From Tachypleus tridentatus (taxonomy: Eukaryota; Arthropoda; Merostomata; Xiphosura; Limulidae), in the NCBI RefSeq assembly GCF_004210375.1, contig NC_134830.1:43529094-43593093 (forward strand): a stretch of 64,000 nucleotides of DNA, written 5' to 3'. Position numbers and translations under genes: made by a program. Of the stretch, positions 38,501 through 44,320 are shown in pieces; position 1 is the stretch's first letter, and the number at the start of each line of letters is the position of its first letter. The notes under the pieces are model-generated. The model ran no database searches. It saw only the letters and a list, made by a program, of their open reading frames with translations, and was not told the origin of the DNA.

Positions 38501-39929
38501 GAAGATCATTAATCTGCTTTGGCATCGAGTCCACGAGTTAATTTGCAATCTTTACTCATTTTTGGATCGCAGTACCACACCTCAATTATGGCCTCAATTA
38601 GCTTATCTTTCATAGTACAGTCTTTTCCCCTAAGTCTTTCTTTACAAATTGCCCAAAGAATTTCAATAGGATTTAAGTCTGGAGAGTTTCCAGGCCAGTC
38701 CAGCACCTTTATTTGCATTGTAGTCATAAAATTCAATTTTCGATATGTGGCACGGAGCCAGATCTTGCTGAAAAAATGTCAGATCCATCTGGAAATCTCT
38801 TTTTCAAATCTGGAACGACTCTTCTCTGCAAAACTTTGATGTACTGTGGTCCTCCGATGTCATAGTAGCTGAAAAATCTCCAAAACATCTTCTTCAAGGG
38901 ATGTTTTTCAAACTGATTGATGTGAGATTCTCAAAGTTTCTCACCTGGAGATTTGCGAACATGCAGAATTCTTTGACCCTGTACGAAGAAATGAGTCTCG
39001 TCACTGAATAACACCTTCCTCCATTGTTCTTGCATCCAGTTCTTGTAGTTCAGACTCCATTGATACCGTTTTTTCTTCATTGAGTTGGTAAGAAGTTGTT
39101 TTTTGACTGGTCTCCTTGCCCTCCTAACGCAATTTCGAATGACGTAATATTCCTCAAAATTTTGTCATATATCCAAAAAATAGATTGACTGTATTACAAA
39201 ACACAACTAATGATGCCATCTGTGTGAAAAAATGACTATTAAAAGAAATCAGTGGGTGCAGCGAGCCTACACCGGGCCGCCATGCTGAAAATGTTGTAAA
39301 ATGACCATTTGTTTTAATTAATTTGTACAAGGGTGTAGTTATCAATTTTTATGTACTTACTACCTGAGCTTTATATTTACACTTTGAAGTATTTCACAAA
39401 TACTGGTTCAGTGGTTCCTAAAGTTACAGTTTCAAAACATATGTTCTTTTAAAAATCACTTGTCAAGTAATGATCCCAAAATACTTTTAAACAGACAGAA
39501 TACAAGAGAATTACTAGACTTTACTGAAATATATTAGAACACTAACCCTTCTCCTTCAATTAAACATAGGCACTATATACTTACTTAGCTACACAGATGG
39601 GTTGCTGGTTGGTAAAGTTTGGGAACCTTCGATCTAGAACATGAAAAAAAATAATTAAATAAATATACTTAGCTACACAGATGGGTTGCTGGTTGGTAAA
39701 GTTTGGGAACCCTCTATCTAGAACATGAAAAAAAATAATTAAATAAATATACAAACTAAAGCTCAACTGTTGCAAGTTTTCTTTGATTTTTGTTTTATTG
39801 ATCAATACACATAACGTGATTTTTGATTTTACAAATTAATTATGTCCCAATGAACAGTTAAATAACTCATTTCTATTTTTACAGAAAGAACCACAACCTA
39901 ATCATCAAAATATAGAAGAAAACCTGTAA
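11476..39929 (+). CDS. DTD1: D-aminoacyl-tRNA deacylase 1 (six exons)
   Basis: Proofreading enzyme that hydrolyses the ester of D-aminoacyl-tRNAs (and of mischarged Gly-tRNA in the family), in the cytosol. Coding exons are 11476-11518, 19413-19503, 22014-22116, 35866-35998, 37062-37153 and 39885-39929. They sum to 507 nt, or 168 residues plus stop, with intron phases 1, 2, 0, 1, 0 and GT-AG at every junction. The N-terminus MKAVVQRV is the family hallmark and fixes the start. The SQFT motif is at residues 78-81 and the Gly-cisPro motif (NDGPV) at 137-141, with FGAYMQV at 127-133. Both active-site motifs are intact. Residues 1-146 align by eye with the compact DTD fold. The Gln/Pro/Asn-rich tail is shorter than the vertebrate tail. 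Introns carry many dead transposons, but no exon is interrupted. Exon calls rest on reading frame and family resemblance, not on transcripts. Confidence 0.93.
11519..12733. other. intron 1, first part, nothing recognised
   Basis: AT-rich intronic sequence without recognised elements. A (CT)n microsatellite lies at about 12546-12563. The minus-strand open frame over it (12378-12602) is a by-product of the repeat. Confidence 0.5.
12734..13151 (-). mobile_element. Penelope-like element fragment (PLE-A1)
   Basis: Reading the minus strand from 13110 down, the last codons of the PLE ORF (matching the segment just after the GIY-YIG domain of the 50750-51151 copy) come first. The 3' UTR and the terminal repeat follow, ending near 12734 with cccacttgttgagaaa. 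At the other end, 13107-13151 carries an inverted copy of the repeat (ctcaatccaaacgagccg), so the fragment has inverted ends. The reverse transcriptase is missing. It lies in intron 1 of DTD1, antisense to the gene. Confidence 0.85.
12808..12857 (-). ncRNA. hammerhead-ribozyme-like core in PLE repeat
   Basis: On the minus strand: CUGACGA at 12856-12850, then one extra U, a hairpin GACC/GGUU with a 6-nt loop, and GAAA at 12834-12831. Stem III ACGU/AUGU is closed by a 13-nt loop, followed by a U-A cleavage-site dinucleotide (12811-12810). PLE terminal repeats are known to carry small hammerhead ribozymes. The core is complete here, but I could not find a convincing stem I, so activity is uncertain. 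Confidence 0.55.
13152..14437. other. intron 1, nothing recognised
   Basis: No element or coding signal that I can support. Confidence 0.45.
14438..14705 (+). repeat. SINE-1 full-length copy
   Basis: Head gacccggcatggccaggtgg with ttaaggcgttcaactca and a B-box ggtttgaattcc. The body is complete (ctcaccctttcagccatg, gttataatgtgatggtcaat, gagttggcagtgggtggtg), as is the ccttccctctagtcttac segment. The 3' module is rearranged: gatatctgcgctagcc appears where the reverse order is usual. This is the only clear SINE inside DTD1. Confidence 0.88.
15600..17180 (+). pseudogene. Jockey-type LINE, reverse transcriptase relic
   Basis: A 5'-truncated non-LTR retrotransposon. The frame enters between the endonuclease and RT domains (NTFPGHDQIPN near 15800). 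RT motifs follow in order: YYPDTWEKA, IPKK, PISLLSCLGKL, FLDVKKAFDSV (16196-16230, broken by a TGA where Trp is usual), and the catalytic box F-T-D-D (16467-16478). The thumb has SWSNRWRVVLNSTKT and ITFLGITFDSRLTW, then VYICPFIEYGCQ. At least three frameshifts and several stops break it. No RNase H is visible. It is sense to DTD1, within intron 1. Jockey rather than CR1 is my best reading. Confidence 0.85.
17181..18584. other. LINE 3' flank, then unrecognised intron
   Basis: 17181-17660 may be the 3' UTR of the LINE or another retroelement (less AT-rich, no ORF). 17661-18584 is AT-rich intron without recognised content. Confidence 0.35.
18585..19085 (+). pseudogene. second LINE remnant, RT C-terminus
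   Basis: Short stretches fit the region after the RT thumb in non-LTR elements: LCKPLVKSHLECC (about 18678-18713), then a diverged linker. Near 19020 a tail reading ERGWNSKHSWWAKR, with stops between the pieces. It is different from the 15.6 kb LINE. The clade is not assignable by eye. Confidence 0.5.
19413..19503 (+). CDS. DTD1: DTD1 exon 2
   Basis: Acceptor TTTCTTTCTTTTAG|TG with a good pyrimidine tract; donor AT|GTAGGT. Encodes residues 15-45 (VNDEVVSSIGKGLCVLIGIS and the following DDTPKDMEY). The donor sits inside ATG TAG, so the exon is closed by a stop if it is not spliced. Confidence 0.9.
19504..20570. other. intron 2, nothing recognised
   Basis: AT-rich; no element I can name. Confidence 0.45.
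20571..20695 (+). mobile_element. solo PLE-B terminal repeat
   Basis: Collinear with the 3' end of the PLE at 56413-57835: cctgaagatgacctaagat, gttgttct, agtgctaatacccatacc, then acttcaagtgggtttctta and tcatcacaa. The hammerhead-like core is half-preserved (CUGAAGA intact at 20575-20581, but GAAA has become AAAA). No coding part accompanies it. Confidence 0.75.
20696..22013. other. intron 2, nothing recognised
   Basis: Pyrimidine-rich, no coding or repeat family recognised. The frames at 20895-21110 and 21718-21987 are hydrophobic because of the T-rich composition. Confidence 0.4.
22014..22116 (+). CDS. DTD1: DTD1 exon 3
   Basis: Acceptor AAAATAG|G; donor CAG|GTAAGT, which is the consensus. 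Completes Met45 and encodes residues 46-79, ending in CVSQ, the first half of the SQFT active-site motif. A duplicate of the last bases of this exon lies 35 bases downstream. Confidence 0.92.
22117..22640. other. intron 3, start
   Basis: Begins with a near-tandem copy of the exon 3 end (22127-22151). The rest is AT-rich with nothing recognised. Confidence 0.45.
22640..23530 (-). pseudogene. Tc1-like transposase relic
   Basis: Minus-strand reading gives scattered DD34E transposase pieces in the right order. They start with MPQNGEV near 23540, and then an HTH-region piece LLQEVGAVSTRAL near 23270. Next comes AGAVRPNFIFVNNIDH (about 22890-22935), matching the second catalytic Asp region, and finally DLNPIKHVWNTLQR (about 22765-22805), where the catalytic Glu has become Lys. 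Many stops and shifts. Inverted ends were not located. In intron 3, antisense to DTD1. Confidence 0.72.
23531..25254. other. intron 3, unrecognised; one inverted repeat
   Basis: No family identified. An imperfect inverted repeat pairs 24488-24545 with 24798-24850 (shared core attgaaaatgtatttcca). The composition at 23860-24400 is less AT-rich than its surroundings and may be an old repeat. Confidence 0.35.
25263..27560 (-). mobile_element. hAT transposon, nearly complete
   Basis: Terminal inverted repeats: left end CAGTGGTTCTTAACC at 25263, right end CAGTTGTTCTTAACC read inward from 27560. This is the end sequence typical of the hAT superfamily. The flanks are CTTTAGAT (25255-25262) and GTTTAGAC (27561-27568), an 8-bp target duplication matching at six positions (nTTTAGAn). 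The 2.3 kb unit holds one transposase gene in minus orientation, opposite to DTD1 transcription. Confidence 0.92.
25513..27261 (-). pseudogene. hAT transposase, ZBED/SCAND3-like
   Basis: Start codon at 27261-27259 (MSSKNRNWVD). A BED-type zinc-finger region follows but is scrambled. Then come PVLGFVPINKPILTASY and the RNase-H-fold core with LQLDETTDI (catalytic Asp region) near 26740. After a TGA and a frameshift around 26450-26516, the long frame 25598-26458 covers the insertion domain (KTLPSKLAEVLK, NVGWLSRGKVLNRVF) and the start of the C-terminal dimerisation region. That region continues in another frame to a stop at 25513 (RVALAKVK, SERQQQKSH). At least four disabling changes, so it is inactive. 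The family is common in arthropods, where it is often annotated as ZBED5/ZBED8-like. Confidence 0.88.
27561..28739. other. intron 3, LINE fragment and unrecognised sequence
   Basis: Mostly unrecognised. 27963-28023 is a separate 60-bp piece of the LINE described next: it matches 30356-30417 (aaggtttacattctaat, gcttcttaacatcctgtt). A poly-A run occurs near 28373. Confidence 0.5.
29079..30310 (+). pseudogene. LINE ORF1, gag-like, degraded
   Basis: Putative start at 29079 (MDFPNKIINK). The frame changes repeatedly: 29079-29267, 29413-29805, 29985-30215. The middle piece holds a zinc-knuckle region, RCFQYQRFGH (about 29655) and then HACCCSGKDHDFYELH, in which CCHC cysteines are replaced (Cys to Tyr and Leu). 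This is what is expected of a decayed retroelement nucleocapsid-like domain. The C-terminal part is Ser/Pro-rich. It would package the element RNA when intact. Confidence 0.75.
30329..33966 (+). pseudogene. LINE ORF2: endonuclease, RT, RNase H
   Basis: Start at 30329 (MATLMQ, then a TGA in place of Trp, then NCQGLHSNLD). The APE endonuclease has CLFLQETFLKP, PFLILGNFNGHNPLWGDT (30700-30753) and SFTAIDILICS. The RT region has YLEKAYDTTWRYGI (with a stop just before), GIPQCCVLS and the catalytic box Y-V-D-N at about 32278-32289 (second Asp lost). The thumb has KFLGLIFDCKLTF. RNase H has YRDGLKSG (about 33165), VFTAELYAISLALDYI, IYTDSISSLLAPEL, and LDTSHIGICGNE in the next frame. Many frameshifts; no activity expected. 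Confidence 0.88.
33951..34475 (+). repeat. LINE 3' UTR with nested duplications
   Basis: Two imperfect copies of a unit of about 162 bp lie in tandem: 34051-34212 and 34214-34385. Both contain aaacctggact, aaaggccaa, ttcaggtg and ataattaaaattatg. They are bracketed by two copies of another segment, 33951-34025 and 34395-34470 (both with tttttaattca and gattcctttttatgaat). Confidence 0.75.
34481..35865. other. intron 3, last part, nothing recognised
   Basis: T-rich intron leading to the exon 4 acceptor. The frames at 34462-34698 and 34930-35226 are composition artefacts. Confidence 0.45.
35866..35998 (+). CDS. DTD1: DTD1 exon 4
   Basis: Acceptor TTGTATCTTGCAG|TTT; donor G|GTGGGT. Encodes residues 80-123 and the first base of Asp124: FTLYSILKGNK completes the SQFT motif, then DFHQSMAPEQ and VFYEEFLQKLK. 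The longest exon and the most conserved. Confidence 0.93.
35999..37061. other. intron 4, nothing recognised
   Basis: 1.06 kb, AT-rich, without recognisable repeats. Confidence 0.5.
37062..37153 (+). CDS. DTD1: DTD1 exon 5
   Basis: Acceptor TTTTTCATGTAG|AT; donor AAG|GTGTGG, weaker than the others. Encodes residues 124-154: DGVFGAYMQVDIQNDGPVT includes the Gly-cisPro active-site motif. If the donor is skipped, the frame stops after two more codons (GTG TGG TAG), which would give a 156-residue protein still containing the whole catalytic domain. Confidence 0.92.
37154..38375. other. intron 5, first part, nothing recognised
   Basis: AT-rich with a T run at 37618-37633; no element recognised. 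Confidence 0.45.
38376..39335 (-). mobile_element. Tc1-like transposon, internally shortened
   Basis: Terminal inverted repeats match over about 27 bases: left CACCCTTGTGCAAATTAATT at 38376, right CACCCTTGTACAAATTAATT read inward from 39335. TA follows the right end. On the left, TA lies two bases further out. At 0.96 kb it is shorter than a usual 1.2-1.3 kb member. The 5' part of the transposase (DNA-binding domain) is missing, so an internal deletion is likely. Confidence 0.88.
38509..39090 (-). pseudogene. Tc1-like DD34E transposase, 5' deleted
   Basis: Minus-strand pieces: MQEQWRKVLFSDETHFFVQG (about 38970-39035) holds the first catalytic Asp. The second Asp region is scrambled (DIFSARSGS). 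The frame 38509-38736 has VLDWPGNSPDLNPIEILWA, with the catalytic Glu intact. A stop and two shifts separate the pieces. It cannot encode an active enzyme. Confidence 0.88.
39583..39750. repeat. 84-bp tandem duplication
   Basis: Two almost identical 84-bp units, the first starting acttagctacacagatgg at 39583 and the second at 39667. They differ at a few bases (ccttcgatctag against ccctctatctag). The minus-strand open frame 39581-39805 is this duplication read through, because 84 is a multiple of three. Confidence 0.9.
39885..39929 (+). CDS. DTD1: DTD1 exon 6 (stop)
   Basis: Acceptor TTTCTATTTTTACAG|AAA with a good pyrimidine tract. Encodes the last 14 residues (KEPQPNHQNIEENL) and TAA. The tail is polar, has no motif and is poorly conserved in the family, so this exon is less certain than exons 1-5. 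Confidence 0.75.
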   Translation, partial: KEPQPNHQNIEENL

Positions 39930-40071
39930 CAGACAGAAAGTTGAAGACTTCTGTATTGTATTATAGATAAAAAAAACAATTAGGTTGTATCATAAATGGT
40001 TTGATTTTTATATTTATTTGAAATTTTGTACCACATTTAATGGCTTTATTAGTACAGTTCTATCTTAAAAC

Positions 40072-40077
40072 AATAAA
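40072..40077 (+). promoter_or_regulatory. polyadenylation signal of DTD1
   Basis: AATAAA 143 bases after the stop codon, the first canonical signal downstream on this strand. T-rich sequence appears further on. Confidence 0.6.
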
Positions 40078-40688
40078 TCTGGATGAACATCAGAATACCA
40101 GTTACTTCCTTTAAAAAAAAATGAACTAAACTTTTCTTTAGCCAGGGAAATTATTAATTTAATTATTGAAACAAGAACATTCAAACTTTTGTGAATATCC
40201 TATTATTTACAAACAAGTTTTTCATCATTTTCTTTTTACAGTTTAATTATATTTACAGTAATAGTAATTAAAATTTATATGTTTAACTGTTAACTTGATA
40301 AGAAAAAAAAAAGACAAAATGTTAAACTTTCATTCATTTCCAGTAAGAAACAAATCAAAATTTGAGGAAACTGAAGAAGACACTTGATTGAAATGATAGC
40401 CCACTTGGTGGCTAAGCAGTATATATGAGGGAATGTACAAACTAAAAAAACAACTTAATTTCAGTATTTGTTATGAACACAGCACAGACAGTGTGTTGTG
40501 CAGTTTTGTGCTTAACAGTGATATAACCAAACTTGATTACAAAGGTGCTAAAATATTTAAAATTATTTTTTGTATCTTGTCAACCTATGTTTATTGCTGC
40601 TACTTGCTTTTTTCATTTTGTAAATTCCACTATTTATTTTATGTACATACCCAAGCAGGGATATTGGATTACTCCATAAGTTAGTGTG
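40078..40688. other. downstream flank; weak SINE-2-like patch
   Basis: No gene. 40395-40520 has SINE-2-like words (acagcacagacagtgtg, tgtgcttaaca), too diverged for a firm call. Confidence 0.35.
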
Positions 40689-40803
40689 TATGTTTTCTTA
40701 TAGCAAAGCCACATCAGGATATCTGCTGAGTTCACCAAGGGGAATAGAACTCCTGATTTTAGTGTTGTAAATCTGTAGACTTACCACTGTACCAGCAGGG
40801 GAT
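40689..40803 (-). repeat. SINE-3 copy, inverted
   Basis: Reverse complement of SINE-3: ttttcttatagcaaagcc, atatctgctgagttcacc, tagaactcctgattttag (B-box region) and ccactgtaccagcagggg head. Confidence 0.75.
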
Positions 40804-41937
40804 CATAAGTTGGTGATGCATGAAAAAAGGATTAATTTGTTACAAGCAAAAAATGGTGTGCAGCGATTGCTTGATTCTTAGATGTTGTGTGTTAAGGTGT
40901 TACACAAAGAATCCTAAGTCTCTCCTTATCTTGTGATGTGCTCAGAAGACATGAACATTATTTAACTTGCTTTTTAAGGGGGACCTACTTAAGAATAGTA
41001 AGAAGTTTTTTTTAACAACTATTCTTATGATAATAGATTTATTTCTGTACAACACTTTGTCTCTAACAGTGAGATGTATGTGCATACAATGTTTAAGGTG
41101 TAGATAGGCTTACTTCAGTATTCTTCTGAAATGTTTAAAACAATACCAAAAACAAAATATTCTTGTCAAAAATTCAAGCCCTTTCTAAACCTTAATATGT
41201 ATATATCCTGAAAGCAGTTGAAAACACATTGAATCCAATTTTAGTTCTACATCTTATAAATAACTGATTAATGCCAGTAAATATTTATGTCACAATAATT
41301 CATATGTATTGTCATAAATGTGAAATGTTAAAAAATTTTAATGGTAAAACTACACCTCTTTACAACAGATAAATGAATTATGGAAACTGAATTTCTCACC
41401 ACTTTGAATTTTTCAGTGGACCATAGGAAGTAAAATGTCTAGAAGTGATAAGTTTCTCTATTGGCCAAAGGTGTTAATAGAATACAACCTAAGTTAATAA
41501 CACTTCCTACAAATATATCGTGACTAAGAACAACTAAAAGAGAATTTTCATAACTGTAACTGTTTGACTTGAAGTGAAAATTTTGGTAACATTGTATTCA
41601 AACAATGGTTGAATTTTGGAAACAGACACCAGTGTATTAACAGTTCAGACACAGATTTTAAAAAAGTAGTTGATGCACGTGAACTATTATGTCTATTGAT
41701 ACTTCCTTTCACACATCAACTGTAATGATCTAAACATACAATTTTTTTTACGTAGATCTGTAACTTAAAAATATTGAAATATTTTATCACAATATTAATT
41801 GTTAATAGATAGTTTTACAGATTGATTTTTATTCAATTTATACATTAATTGGAAACATAACTCTACAAATATAATAGGATCAGGAAAAGATTATTACTTT
41901 ACAGCAAAGCTAAGACTAATTTTCTAATCTGTATTTT
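40804..41937. other. intergenic, nothing recognised
   Basis: AT-rich, no recognised element. Confidence 0.45.
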
Positions 41938-42215
41938 AAAGACGGCTGGTATGGGTATTAAAACTATTTTAATTAGAGTTTTAAAACTATTTTAATTAGA
42001 GTTTTAAAACTGTTTTAATTAGAGTTTTAAAACTGTTTTAATTAGAGTTTTAAAACTGTTTTAATTAGAATTTTAAAACTATTTTAATTAGAGTTTTAAA
42101 ACTATTTTAATTAGAGTTTTAAAACTATTTTAATTAGAGTTTTAATACCCATTCTAGCCGTCTTTAAAATAAATTTTTCTTCAAGTTGGTTTCTTGTCAT
42201 CATGAATTAGCTGAT
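41938..42215. mobile_element. inverted pair of PLE-B repeat ends around a 23-bp minisatellite
   Basis: Left part (minus orientation): agacggctggtatgggtatt. Right part (plus orientation): aatacccattctagccgtct, followed by cttcaagttggtttcttgtc and atcatg as in the other PLE-B repeats. Between them, a 23-bp unit (gagttttaaaact plus attttaatta) recurs with exact spacing from 41976 to 42137, eight times. The array seems to have grown from sequence internal to the terminal repeat. Confidence 0.85.
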
Positions 42216-42604
42216 CTGATTTATTCAAATAATGTGTTCATCTTTGATAGAAATGTTGCATATATTCATGATAATTAAAAGTTATACGTATTCAAAATAA
42301 TAATTAAAAACAAGTGTATATTTATTCACTATAAATGTATGGAGTAACTTTTTTCTTATGAAGTGGAAACAACAGAAAAGAAAATTTATCTTAATAAAAA
42401 ATAATAATAATTTCATATATTGAATACCTAAATAAGTAATACATATGAACCATAATAAAATACAACTGATTATTTGTACTTACATTATGCTTCTGAGCAT
42501 ACGGTATTTTGAACGTATACAGTGTGTGTACAGACACAAACACGTTATTTCTTCTTTTCAACTTCTATTGCTTTGTTGAAATATAATTTATAGCATTGGA
42601 TCAG
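42216..42604. other. intergenic, nothing recognised
   Basis: AT-rich with short AAT runs near 42400. Confidence 0.4.
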
Positions 42605-42770
42605 CGTTATAATGTGACGGTCAATTCCACTATTCGTTGGTAAAAGAGTTGGCGGTGGGTGGTGATGACCAGCTGTCTTCCCTCTAGTCTAACACCGTTA
42701 AATTAGAGACAGCAAACGCAGATAGCGAGTAGATTTGCGCGAAATTCAAAACAAACCAAACCATAAACAT
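42605..42770 (+). repeat. SINE-1 copy, 5' truncated
   Basis: Begins within the body (gcgttataatgtgacgg). A short deletion removes agtagcccaa before gagttggcggtgggtgg. Tail gatttgcgcgaaattcaaaa, then caaaccaaacc. Confidence 0.85.
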
Positions 42771-43269
42771 TGGATTAACTTAATGACAAATTTATTATCT
42801 CGTACTTTTTATTAAAATATTCTTTTTTCTTAAATTTCACGAAAATTCGATACGTCCCACCAAATAGAGACATTTAGGAAACTTCGAGGCATGACATGTC
42901 ATCACTGCATCATAGAAAACTTTGTTTACCGAACAATACAAAGCTTTTAAATAAAAATATTAAAAACAACCTACAAACTGCTTCTTGTTTTGTAAAGTTC
43001 CTTGATCGGTGTTATTACCTTCAAAAAAGGAACAGAACAACAAACGTAAAATTCCTAAATTTGCATATCGAAACAAATATTCATTCCAATTACCAACATT
43101 GATTTTGTCACATCTAACATCACAGTTATTGAATCAATACTAAAATATACACAACGCATAGCTTAATTTTAATTTTGATCAATAAGTCAGTATATGTGTT
43201 TTATCGATATATACATATAGTGTCTCAGCAGTCCTATAGTTAAATCTATGTAGTCGTTCTCTCTTTGGT

Positions 43270-43760
43270 AGTTTATCGTTTCTTGCCGTATTCTTGTTTG
43301 GAAAATGGTCGAAAGGATATAAATCTGGTGGTTGTATCTCTGGTAATGATGTCAATAGGAATACCAGATAATCCAACAGGTTCACTGATATTTCTTCCTA
43401 AGTTACTATTCAAGCTCAGCAGTGCGGTTGATTGTTCTTCTGTAAACGTCCATCTAAAGATCACGCCAGATTATTTTTGGTTTGGTCCACCTCTTCTTTT
43501 GGATTTTGGTGTTATATTCAAGGTCAAATGTCCACCTTATGGTAGTTAACTTATTATATGGTAAATAGGGATTTCCTGGTCGTAGTGTTTGAAGCTATTC
43601 GAAAGTAGTTTAATGCCCGCATCTGTGTTTCCGCATGAAGTCAGTTCCAAGCATATTATTTTTATCGAAACCAATTACCCACAAATCATGTTGTATAGAG
43701 AACCTTCCTCTTGTCGCAGCTTTATTACCATTCACATAATCTGCAATATTTTGTGAATAA
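43270..43760 (-). pseudogene. possible Gypsy-type protease fragment
   Basis: Minus-strand reading gives ATRGRFSIQHDLWVIGFDKN, then NMLGTDFMRKH and, after a one-base shift, DAGIKLLSNSFKHYDQE. This resembles the protease end and the link to the reverse transcriptase in Gypsy-like polyproteins (LG-DF-KH pattern). The frame 43273-43464 continues with SEPVGLSGIP and TTRFISFRPFSKQEY. No RT, integrase or LTR was found. It could also be an aspartic-protease-like host gene fragment. Confidence 0.38.
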
Positions 43761-43939
43761 TGCTAAGAAAGGACGAGGAACCTACTGATATTTTCTGTTT
43801 TCTAAAATCGTACGTTAATAATATACGCTTGTAAGGTTGAACAATAATGAGTTATTTAACATTTCTGATTAAGCGTGTCTCTAAATATCAATACAATTAA
43901 ACTTCCTTTCTCATCCACAATAATTGTTCCCAATGGTTT

Positions 43940-44208
43940 GGTTTAAATTTCACTCAAAACTACACCAGGGCTATCTACGCTAGCCGTTCCTCATTTAGCA
44001 GCGTAAGACTAGAGGGAAGACAGCTTGTCACCACCACCCACCGCCAATTCTTGGGCTACTCTTTTACCAACGAATAGTAGGATTGCTCATTACGATGTAA
44101 TGCCCCCCACAGCTGAAAGGGCAAGCATATTTGGTGTGAAAAGGATTCGAACCAGTGACTCTTGGATTATGAGTCGAGTGCCTTAACCACTTGGCCATGC
44201 TGGGTCCC
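43940..44208 (-). repeat. SINE-1 full-length copy, inverted
   Basis: Complete reverse complement: ctatctacgctagccgttcc, agactagagggaagacagc, caccaccacccaccgccaat, ctgaaagggcaagcatattt, B-box ggattcgaacc, and the head ending cttggccatgctgggtcc. Confidence 0.9.
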
Positions 44209-44320
44209 ACAGTGGCTCAATGGTAAGTCTGACGACTCGTAACGTGATGAATCGGGTTTGAATACCAACAGTGGAAAGATAGTCCTCTATATAACTTTGT
44301 TCTTAAAAACAAACATTACC
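44205..44320 (+). repeat. SINE-2 copy, head-to-head with SINE-1
   Basis: Starts within the last bases of the inverted SINE-1 (gggtcccacagtggctcaat). Then gacgactcgtaacg, gggtttgaatacc, ggaaagatagtcctc and a taaaaacaaac tail. The two tRNA heads abut. Confidence 0.75.

Noticed and set aside
39581..39805. Protein with a 28-residue internal repeat
   Set aside because: The repeat is a direct result of the 84-bp DNA duplication, which is divisible by three. No start context and no family.
41938..42215. CRISPR-like array of short regular repeats
   Set aside because: Units are contiguous with no spacers, in animal DNA, and flanked by PLE repeat ends; it is a minisatellite.
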